From positions 1-64,000 of the forward strand of contig CADCUB010000120.1 of assembly GCA_902805775.1 (NCBI GenBank): DNA of 64,000 nucleotides. Reading direction: 5' to 3'. The stretch comes from an uncultured Frankineae bacterium. Lineage in GTDB: Bacteria > Actinomycetota > Actinomycetes > Mycobacteriales > SCTD01. Below the pieces are notes generated by a model. The model was not told the DNA's origin. It saw only the letters and a program-made list of their open reading frames with translations, and searched no databases. Shown here in pieces: positions 56,250 to 64,000 of this stretch (its first letter is position 1; each line of letters starts with the position of its first letter). Both the position numbers and the translations under genes were made by a program.

Positions 56250-57163
56250 GCGGCGTCTCCGGTCAGCTCGAGGAACGCGGACTCCAGGTCGGCCGCGACG
56301 GGCGTCAGCTCCGACAGGTACAGCCCCGCCTCGGCCAGCGTCCGGGTGAGCTCGTCGGGCCGCCCGACGCCCGACACCACGAGCGCGCCGTCGTCGGCGC
56401 GCTCGACCCGGTGTCCGGCCCGGGCCAGCGCGACCGTCGCCCCCGCCGCGTCGTCGACGCGCAGCCGTACCCGTCCGCTGGTGCGCGTCGAGAGCACCTC
56501 GGCCACGCGGCCACGGGCGACGCAGCGTCCGCGGCTCATGATCGAGACGTGGTCGCAGACCTGCTGCACCTCGGCGAGCAGGTGGGAGGACAGGAACACC
56601 GTCGTGTGACCGTCGGCCCCGAGGCGGCGCACCAGCTCCCGGACGTCACGGATGCCGGCCGGGTCCAGGCCGTTGCTCGGCTCGTCCAGCACCAGCAGGC
56701 GGGGGGCCTTGAGCAGGGCGGCGGCGATCCCGAGGCGCTGCTTCATGCCGAGCGAGTAGCCCTTGAAGCGCTCGTCGGCCCGCTCGCGCAGGTCGACGAT
56801 CTCCAGGCACTCCTCGACGCGGGTGCGGCTGACCCCGGCCGTCTCGGCGAGCAGCTGCAGGTTGAGCCGGCCGGAGAAGGTCGGGAAGAACAGTGGCGTC
56901 TCCACCAGGGCGCCCACCGAGGCCAGGACCGACGGCAGGGCCGCCGGCACCGGCTCGCCGAGCAGCCGCAGCTGGCCGGCGTCGGCACGCACCAGTCCCA
57001 GCAGCACGCGGATGGTGGTGGTCTTGCCCGACCCGTTCGGTCCGAGGAAGCCGTGCACGCCGCCGTCGTCGACGTGCAGGTCGAGGTCGTCGAGCGCCCG
57101 CAGCGGCGGCTTGCCGCGGCGGCGGTAGGTCTTGGTGACGCCACGGACCTCGAGGACGCTCAT
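56246..57163 (-). CDS. ABC transporter ATP-binding protein
   Basis: A 305-residue ATPase. Walker A GPNGSGKTTTIRVLLGL, signature YSLGMKQRLGIAAALL, Walker B LLVLDEPSNGLDP and the H-loop SSHLLAEVQQ are complete. The ~80-residue C-terminal extension is typical of exporters. ATG at 57163 is the family start; no Shine-Dalgarno precedes it. A promoter with a palindrome lies about 30 bases upstream. Confidence 0.93.
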   Translation of the reverse strand: MSVLEVRGVTKTYRRRGKPPLRALDDLDLHVDDGGVHGFLGPNGSGKTTTIRVLLGLVRADAGQLRLLGEPVPAALPSVLASVGALVETPLFFPTFSGRLNLQLLAETAGVSRTRVEECLEIVDLRERADERFKGYSLGMKQRLGIAAALLKAPRLLVLDEPSNGLDPAGIRDVRELVRRLGADGHTTVFLSSHLLAEVQQVCDHVSIMSRGRCVARGRVAEVLSTRTSGRVRLRVDDAAGATVALARAGHRVERADDGALVVSGVGRPDELTRTLAEAGLYLSELTPVAADLESAFLELTGDAA

Positions 57164-57187
57164 GACAGGAGCTGGATGTCGGTCACG

Positions 57188-57220
57188 TACGCAGTATGCA
57201 TACGCCGTATCGGTTGTCGA
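57188..57220 (-). promoter_or_regulatory. Promoter of the ABC operon with an overlapping palindrome
   Basis: On the minus strand TCGACA (57220-57215) and CATACT (57198-57193) are 16 bases apart, close to sigma-70 consensus. The 10-bp palindrome GTATGCATAC (57194-57203), extended to TACG...CGTA over 57188-57209, overlaps the -10. Transcription would start about 25 bases before the ATPase ATG. Confidence 0.55.
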
Positions 57221-57293
57221 GCGACTTCGCAGCGGCGCGTCGCCGAGGACCGGTCCCGCGCACCTCGCCGGGGCCGGTCGCCGGCCCGACGTC

Positions 57294-57992
57294 CTAGACC
57301 GCGCAGGCGTCCCCGTCGCAGCCTGGACCGGCTGCCGTCCGCGCCATCTGCAGCGGCGCGCGCTCCGCCCATGCCTGGGCCAGGACCTGCTCGAGGGCCT
57401 GCGCCGGCTGCGCGCCGGAGACGCCGTAGCGGCCGTCCACGACGAAGAACGGCACCCCGGTGATGCCGTACGCCCGCGCCTGCGCCTGGTCGCCGCGGAC
57501 CTCGGCGGCGAAGCGGTCGGTGGCCAGCACCTCCCGCGCCTCGTCGGCGTCCAGACCCGCCTCGGTGACCAGGCGGACGAGCGTCTCGGCGTCGCCGATC
57601 GGCTCGCCCTCGGTGAACGTCGCACGGAGCAGCCGCTCCTTGACCGCGTCCTGCACGCCGCGCTCGGCGGCGAGGTGCAGCAGCCGGTGCGCGTCGAAGG
57701 TGTTGCCGGGGCGGGCCCTGTCGAAGCGGAGCTCGAGGCCGTCCTGCGCCGCGGTGGCGGTCATGGTGTCGACCATCTGCTGGGCCCGGGGGACGTCGGT
57801 GCCGTACTTGGCGGCGAGGTTCTCGGCGTAGCCGCCCGTGCGCTCGGCCGGGGCGGTGCTGTCGAGCTCGAACGCCCGCCAGACCACCTCGACCTCGTCG
57901 CGGTGCGCGAACCCGGCCAGCGCCTGCTCGAAGCGGCGCTTGCCGACGTAGCACCAGGGACAGACGACGTCGGACCAGATCTCCACCTTCAT
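57294..57992 (-). CDS. DsbA family oxidoreductase (FrnE-like)
   Basis: A 232-residue thioredoxin-fold protein. MKVEIWSDVVCPWCYVGKRR shows the CxxC (CPWC) active site; GITGVPFFVVDGRYGVSG carries the cis-Pro loop. The C-terminus adds CDGDAC, giving a second cysteine pair. No signal peptide, so it is cytoplasmic. ATG at 57992 is the family start; ATG at 58025 overlaps the upstream stop as ATGA and is possible. Confidence 0.88.
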   Translation of the reverse strand: MKVEIWSDVVCPWCYVGKRRFEQALAGFAHRDEVEVVWRAFELDSTAPAERTGGYAENLAAKYGTDVPRAQQMVDTMTATAAQDGLELRFDRARPGNTFDAHRLLHLAAERGVQDAVKERLLRATFTEGEPIGDAETLVRLVTEAGLDADEAREVLATDRFAAEVRGDQAQARAYGITGVPFFVVDGRYGVSGAQPAQALEQVLAQAWAERAPLQMARTAAGPGCDGDACAV

Positions 57993-58021
57993 GCCCGGTG
58001 CAACGGACGGCGGGGACGGGG

Positions 58022-58393
58022 TCATCCCGAGCGGGTGCGGCGCACCCGGATCGGCCCCTTCGCCGTCGACGGGTCGACGACGTGCCCGCCCTGGGTGATC
58101 TCGACGAGCCCGCGCGCGACCAGCCTGCGGGCGGCAGCGCGGGCCGGCTCCATGAGCGGGCGCCAGTCGTCGCCCCCGACCGCCCGGGCCGCTTCCGAGG
58201 GGCAGATCGTCGCGCCGCCGGCCCGCTGCGCCAGCAGGTCGAGCACGCTCTGCTCGAGGGCCGCGTCGGTGGGCTGCTGCCCCCTGCGCCGGCAGGCCTG
58301 CGAGCACCAGCGGACCGCGTCCCAGTCGCGCTCCCACCTCCGGCGCCAGGTGATCGTCCGTCCGCAGGCCGCACAGGTCTTGTCCGGCCTCAC
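58022..58393 (-). CDS. DUF2256 and DUF3253 protein
   Basis: A 123-residue protein: the N-terminal DUF2256 zinc finger (KTCAACGRTITWRRRW, then WCSQACRRRG) joined to a DUF3253 winged-helix-like part (ICPSEAARAVGG, then RRLVARGLVEITQGG). DNA or RNA binding is plausible but untested. GTGA overlap with the DUF456 gene. Confidence 0.85.
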   Translation of the reverse strand: MRPDKTCAACGRTITWRRRWERDWDAVRWCSQACRRRGQQPTDAALEQSVLDLLAQRAGGATICPSEAARAVGGDDWRPLMEPARAAARRLVARGLVEITQGGHVVDPSTAKGPIRVRRTRSG

Positions 58394-58869
58394 GTGACCG
58401 CCAGGCCGACGAGCCAGGTGGCGACCATCAGGACGCCCGCGGCGAGCTCTGCCAGCACCCCGAGGCCCACCGCCCTGAGCACCCGCACGGTCGACCGGCG
58501 TGCCTGCGGGCCTGGCCCCAGGCGCCGGGACTCCGCCAGGTAGGTGCCGGCCACCCCGCCGAGCAGCAGCCCGAGCGGCGGCAGCACGAGCAGCCCCGCG
58601 ACGGCTCCGGCGCCGGCCGCCAGCAGGGTCGAGCGGGGGAGGGCGCCGGCCAGGTGGCGGCCGGGCAGGGCGAGCTTGAGCACGAGCCCGGCCACGAACA
58701 GCGCCGCCATGACCCCGACGACCACCCAGCGGGCGGTTCCGCCGTCGACCACGAGGGCCGCCCAGGCGATCCCGGCGGCGAGCACCAGCGCCGTGCCGGG
58801 CAGGACGGGCACCAGCACACCGGCCAGACCGACCAGCATGACGAGGGCGATCAGCGCGCTGTCGACCAC
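58390..58869 (-). CDS. DUF456 membrane protein
   Basis: A 159-residue integral membrane protein with four to five hydrophobic segments, including ALIALVMLVGLAGVLVPVLPG and the GAVAGLLVLPPLGLLLG segment typical of DUF456. Function unknown. Starts with GTG four bases after the SDR stop. Confidence 0.85.
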   Translation of the reverse strand: MVDSALIALVMLVGLAGVLVPVLPGTALVLAAGIAWAALVVDGGTARWVVVGVMAALFVAGLVLKLALPGRHLAGALPRSTLLAAGAGAVAGLLVLPPLGLLLGGVAGTYLAESRRLGPGPQARRSTVRVLRAVGLGVLAELAAGVLMVATWLVGLAVT

Positions 58870-58873
58870 CGGG

Positions 58874-59794
58874 CTACACCGGCAGCGGCGTGTCGAGCAC
58901 CTGCTCCGTGAGCTCCCACAGGCGCGCTGCCGTGGCCGGGTCCGTCGCGGTGGCAGGCAGGTCGACCAGCTCCGGCCGTCCGCGGGACTGGCCGAGCCGG
59001 GTGGGGCCGACGTACGACCCGCCCGGCGTGCTGGAGTGCAGCCCGCGCAGGGTCGGCTGGGCTCCCGCCGCGGCGGACTGCAGGGCCACGCGGCTCAGCA
59101 GCGAGGCCACCGGCGCGAGCAGGGACAGGCCGTTGCCCTGCACCGTGCGGCGGAACAGGTTCGTCGAGCTCACCCCCGGGTGGACGGCCACCGTCGTCAC
59201 GGGGGACCCGGCGACGGCGCCGCGGCGGTGCAGCTCGCGGGCGAACAGCAGGTTGGCCTGCTTGGTGTCGGCGTAGACCTGCTGCGGCCGGTACGGCACC
59301 GGTGCGACGAGCTCGTCGCGGGTCGTCGCGGCCGTCAGCCCTCCGCTGCGGGCGGCGATGCTCGAGACGAGGACGACCCGGCCTGCGCTGGTGTGCAGCA
59401 GCGGCCACAGAGCGGTCACCAGCGCTGCGTGTCCGAGGTGGTTGGTGGCCATCTGACGCTCGAAGCCCTGCGCGCTGAGCTGCAGGGGCCCGCCCATGAT
59501 GCCGGCGTTGCAGACCAGTGCAGCCAGGCTCTCGTGCTCGTCGCGGAGCCGCTGCGCGCACCGGCGGACCTGGTCGAGGTCGGCGAGGTCGAGCTCCACG
59601 ACGCTCGCCGAGCCGGGGCCGTGCAGTCGTGCGCGGGCCTGCTCGCCCTTCGCGGTGTCGCGCACCGCCAGCACGACGCAGGCTCCCCGTCCGACCAGGT
59701 CGCGCGCCGCCTCCAGCCCGATGCCGCTGTTGGCGCCGGTGATCAGGATGGTGCGGCCGGTCTGCTCCCCGAGCTGCCGGGCGTCCCAGGTCAT
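58874..59794 (-). CDS. Short-chain dehydrogenase/reductase
   Basis: A 306-residue SDR. TILITGANSGIGLEAARDL is the NAD(P) site, LVCNAGIM follows, the Ser lies in VVLVSSIAARS and the YxxxK in YADTKQANLLFAREL, with VHPGVSSTNL behind it. It resembles retinol dehydrogenase-like SDRs; the substrate is unknown. Confidence 0.9.
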   Translation of the reverse strand: MTWDARQLGEQTGRTILITGANSGIGLEAARDLVGRGACVVLAVRDTAKGEQARARLHGPGSASVVELDLADLDQVRRCAQRLRDEHESLAALVCNAGIMGGPLQLSAQGFERQMATNHLGHAALVTALWPLLHTSAGRVVLVSSIAARSGGLTAATTRDELVAPVPYRPQQVYADTKQANLLFARELHRRGAVAGSPVTTVAVHPGVSSTNLFRRTVQGNGLSLLAPVASLLSRVALQSAAAGAQPTLRGLHSSTPGGSYVGPTRLGQSRGRPELVDLPATATDPATAARLWELTEQVLDTPLPV

Positions 59795-59801
59795 GCGAGC
59801 G

Positions 59802-59807
59802 AGCGTA
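59802..59807 (-). promoter_or_regulatory. -10 hexamer of the SDR gene
   Basis: TACGCT on the minus strand, seven bases from the ATG. Confidence 0.4.
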
Positions 59808-59851
59808 CGGGCGCCCGCGCCGGCTCCGCGCGTCGGCGGAGTCGGCTGCCG

Positions 59852-61939
<2,088 letters not shown>

Positions 61940-61945
61940 CCGGAC

Positions 61946-61951
61946 GACCCT
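61946..61951 (-). promoter_or_regulatory. Putative -10 (CAGGGT) of recQ
   Basis: CAGGGT on the minus strand, six bases from the GTG at 61939; weak match to TANNNT. Confidence 0.3.
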
Positions 61952-62028
61952 GCCAGAGGCGACCGACAGGACCGCAGGGCCCTGTGGACGCGCTGCGCCG
62001 ACGACCCCGGACGGCCCTCGTCGGCCGC

Positions 62029-62835
62029 CTACCGCGGCGGCAGGGTGAGCGTCGCGCCGCGGGCGAGCGGCCGTACGCCCGACAACCCCCGGCGCTCGAC
62101 CTCGGCGAGGAAGTCCGACAGGGGGCTGGTGAACACGCCGTAGTCGTCGTAGTGGACGGGCACGGTGGTGCGGGGCCGGACGATCTCGAGCAGGTCGGCG
62201 CCCTCGCGGGCGTCCATCGTGACGAGCACGCCCAGGCCGAGCACACCCGGGATGCGGGTGCCGCCGAGGTGCCAGAGCCCGAGGTCGAGGTCGGGATGGC
62301 GCACCGGCACCTGGCGCAGCTCGTCGATCAGCAGCGTGTCGCCGGTGATGTAGACCGACAGCGGGTCGTCGGCGACCGGCGCGAACTCCAGGACGGAGCC
62401 GTTCACCGGCGGCAGCAGGGCCTGCAGCGGTCCCCGGGCGTGCCTGCCCGGCGCGGCCGTGATCCTCAGGCGGGAGCCGTCGGCCGCGGTGAGCTCGTGC
62501 ACCTGCCACGTCCTCAGGCCGACCGCGCGGGAGAAGCCCCACGACCGCAGCTCGCGCGCCCCGGCGACCGTCGTCACGATCGGGACGTCCTTGGGCAGCG
62601 CGTCCCGGGCGATCCGGTCGAAGTGGTCCTCGTGCAGGTGCGAGAGCACGACGGCGTCCAGCGGCGGCAGGTCGGCGACCTGCATCGCCGGCTCGGTGCG
62701 CCGGACCGACGACAGGCCCTTGCCCAGGTAGGCCCGCTGGCCGCGGTGCAGGAAGTTCGGGTCGGTCAGCAGCGTGAAGCCGCCGTACTCGACCAGGGTC
62801 GTCGCGGTCCCGATGAAGGTGAGGCTGCCGGTCAC
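62029..62835 (-). CDS. MBL-fold metallo-hydrolase
   Basis: A 268-residue metallo-beta-lactamase-fold enzyme of the UlaG-like group. It starts LTFIGTATTLVEYGGF, with the HxHxDH motif VVLSHLHEDHFDRIA, the later YITGDTLLID and VPVHYDDYGVF. The substrate is unknown. GTG start. Confidence 0.88.
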   Translation of the reverse strand: MTGSLTFIGTATTLVEYGGFTLLTDPNFLHRGQRAYLGKGLSSVRRTEPAMQVADLPPLDAVVLSHLHEDHFDRIARDALPKDVPIVTTVAGARELRSWGFSRAVGLRTWQVHELTAADGSRLRITAAPGRHARGPLQALLPPVNGSVLEFAPVADDPLSVYITGDTLLIDELRQVPVRHPDLDLGLWHLGGTRIPGVLGLGVLVTMDAREGADLLEIVRPRTTVPVHYDDYGVFTSPLSDFLAEVERRGLSGVRPLARGATLTLPPR

Positions 62836-62845
62836 CCCGAGGCGC

Positions 62846-63151
62846 CTACCCAGCCGTCCCCGGTCCCACCAGCAGGGCGGCGGCGGCCAGGCCCGCCAGG
62901 ACGCTGACCGCGACCAGGACCGGGAACGCCGTTCCGGCCGGGCCCCGCCCCTGCGCCCGCCCCGTCCCCTCCGGTCGCTTCGCCCTGACCACCGCCGCGG
63001 ACACGCCGGCCTCGACCGAGAGCAGCGCGAGGGCCAGGCCGGGCAGGCCCACCCAGGCCAGGACCGCCGCGGTCCCCAGCAGCGGCACGACGTACACCAC
63101 GACCAGGACGACCAGCTCGGCGCGGTCCGGTCGGGGGTGGGCGTCGCTCAC
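62846..63151 (-). CDS. Small integral membrane protein
   Basis: A 101-residue protein with three hydrophobic segments: LVVLVVVYVVPLLGTAAVL, LPGLALALLSVEAGVSAAVV and FPVLVAVSVLAGLAAAALLV. The loop is Arg/Gly-rich. No family recognised. GTG at 63151 is chosen because the longer ORF extends antisense to the DUF349 gene. Ten bases before the MBL start. Confidence 0.68.
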   Translation of the reverse strand: MSDAHPRPDRAELVVLVVVYVVPLLGTAAVLAWVGLPGLALALLSVEAGVSAAVVRAKRPEGTGRAQGRGPAGTAFPVLVAVSVLAGLAAAALLVGPGTAG

Positions 63152-63268
63152 CTGCCCAGTCTGGACCCGGGCCGGGCGGCGGATCGGCGAGACTGGACGC
63201 GCACGCGGTCCGACGAGGCCGCACAGGCGCGCCCAGCACGGGGCGCTCCGCGACACGAGGGTGAGCAG

Positions 63269-64000
63269 ATGAGCGAGTTCGGCAGGATCGACGACGACGG
63301 CACCGTCTACGTGCGCACGCCCGACGGCGAGCGGGCCGTCGGCTCCTGGCAGGCCGGGACGCCGGAGGAGGGCCTGGCCCACTTCGCCCGCCGGTACGAG
63401 GTGATCTCGACCGAGGTCGCCCTGCTGGAGCAGCGGCTGCGCTCGGGCGCCGGCGACCCGCAGCAGGTGGCGCAGAGCGCGACCCGGCTCAAGAAGACGG
63501 TCCCGACCGCCGCGGCCGTCGGCGACCTGGCCGCCCTCGAGCGCCGCGTCGACGGGCTGCTGGAGAAGACGGCCGACGCGGTGGAGGCGGGCCGGGTGGC
63601 CAAGGCCGAGGCGCGCGCCCGGGCCGCGGAGGCCAAGACGGCGCTGGCCGAGGAGGCCGAGCGCCTGGCCGGCACCTCCGAGTGGAAGACCAGCGGCGAG
63701 CGCCTGCGGACCCTCGGCGACGACTGGAAGCGCCTGCCCCACCTCGAGCGCAAGGCCGAGGACGAGCTCTGGCAGCGCGTCGCCGCGGCCCGCAAGCGCT
63801 TCACCGAGCGGCGCACGGCGCACTTCGCCGCCCTCGAGCAGCAGCGCAGCGTCTCGCAGGAGCGCAAGGAGAAGCTCATCGCCGAGGCCGAGAGCCTGTC
63901 GTCCTCGACCGAGTGGGGACCGACCGCCGGGCGCTACAAGGCGCTCATGGGCGAGTGGAAGACGGCGGGGCGCGCGCCCCGCGACGTCGAGGACACGCTG
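63269..64000 (+). CDS. DUF349 domain-containing protein, partial
   Basis: The frame is open to the window edge (244 codons) and so is not in the ORF track. It starts SEFGRIDDDGTVYVRTPDGE, then long charged helices with repeated DUF349 units: LAGTSEWKTSGERLRTLGDD, and LSSSTEWGPTAGRYKALMGE about 70 residues later. Such coiled proteins are common in actinobacteria, role unknown. GAGGGTGAG lies upstream of the ATG. Confidence 0.88.
   Translation, partial: MSEFGRIDDDGTVYVRTPDGERAVGSWQAGTPEEGLAHFARRYEVISTEVALLEQRLRSGAGDPQQVAQSATRLKKTVPTAAAVGDLAALERRVDGLLEKTADAVEAGRVAKAEARARAAEAKTALAEEAERLAGTSEWKTSGERLRTLGDDWKRLPHLERKAEDELWQRVAAARKRFTERRTAHFAALEQQRSVSQERKEKLIAEAESLSSSTEWGPTAGRYKALMGEWKTAGRAPRDVEDTL

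Noticed and set aside
57975-57992. GTTGCACCGG just before the FrnE-like ATG and again before the luciferase-like ATG (about 22050) as a shared regulatory motif
   Set aside because: Only two close copies with GC-biased context, and the genes are unrelated; chance is likely.
62843-62848. TAGGCG as a -10 for the MBL-fold gene
   Set aside because: It lies in the stop region of the gene ten bases upstream on the same strand, so an operon explains the arrangement better.

Overview
This 64 kb window is a chromosomal segment of a very high-GC actinobacterium (Actinomycetota). The evidence is almost exclusive G/C at third codon positions, many GTG starts, ATGA/GTGA stop-start overlaps, and families typical of the phylum (DUF4192, DUF7455, DUF3037/HipA-like pair, DUF1707, PAC2, SpoIIE-type phosphatase, actinobacterial RecQ). 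The family or order cannot be fixed from sequence alone. No rRNA, tRNA, CRISPR array, prophage or insertion sequence was seen. Almost every base lies in or next to a conserved protein gene. About 60 genes are called; the very long antisense ORFs in the track are GC-driven shadows.

Layout. 1-8 kb: the edge of a DUF222/HNH-type gene with different codon use, DUF4192, the tldD-tldE peptidase pair, a flavin disulfide-type reductase and an amylosucrase. 8-12 kb: small zinc-ribbon proteins, an M6 metalloprotease without a visible signal peptide, and polyphosphate kinase 2. 11.8-18.8 kb: a tightly coupled minus-strand thiamine operon (cytX-thiE-thiO-thiS-thiG-tenI/thiE2-thiD-thioesterase-methyltransferase) headed by a TPP riboswitch. 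Two tandem tenA genes diverge from it at 18.8-20.1 kb. 20-28.5 kb: pirin, a luciferase-like oxidoreductase, hydroxyacid-oxoacid transhydrogenase, a DEAD-box helicase, and a GH65 phosphorylase with beta-phosphoglucomutase.

28.5-40 kb: HrpA helicase, a pair of palindromic repeat units, an L,D-transpeptidase lipoprotein, a HipA-like kinase with DUF3037, a repetitive secreted protein, citrate synthase, a 2'-5' RNA ligase-like protein and type II NADH dehydrogenase. 40-51 kb: acetyltransferase, a second pirin, SpoU methyltransferase, DUF1707, PAC2, acyl-CoA synthetase, DinG, a GCS2 ligase, a spermidine synthase-like protein and Nudix. 51-64 kb: a PAS-GAF-GAF-PP2C-HATPase regulator, AarF kinase, an ABC exporter pair, a DsbA/FrnE-like protein, DUF2256/DUF3253, DUF456, SDR, a RecQ helicase with a phosphoribosyltransferase-like tail, an MBL hydrolase, a small membrane protein and the start of a DUF349 protein that runs off the right edge.

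How the genes work together. The thiamine block combines thiazole synthesis (ThiO, ThiS, ThiG, TenI-like), pyrimidine salvage (CytX-type import, TenA, ThiD) and coupling (ThiE). The thiC gene is not in the window. The GH65/beta-PGM pair and the amylosucrase point to phosphorolytic and transglycosylating use of alpha-glucosides. A recurrent feature is a TANNNT-like hexamer about 6 nt before the start codon, which suggests that many genes are transcribed without a leader. The most interesting unexplained items are the TPP riboswitch feeding a five-codon mini-ORF coupled to cytX, the HipA-like/DUF3037 pair, the tandem palindromes after hrpA, and the palindromes at the tldD and ABC-exporter promoters.
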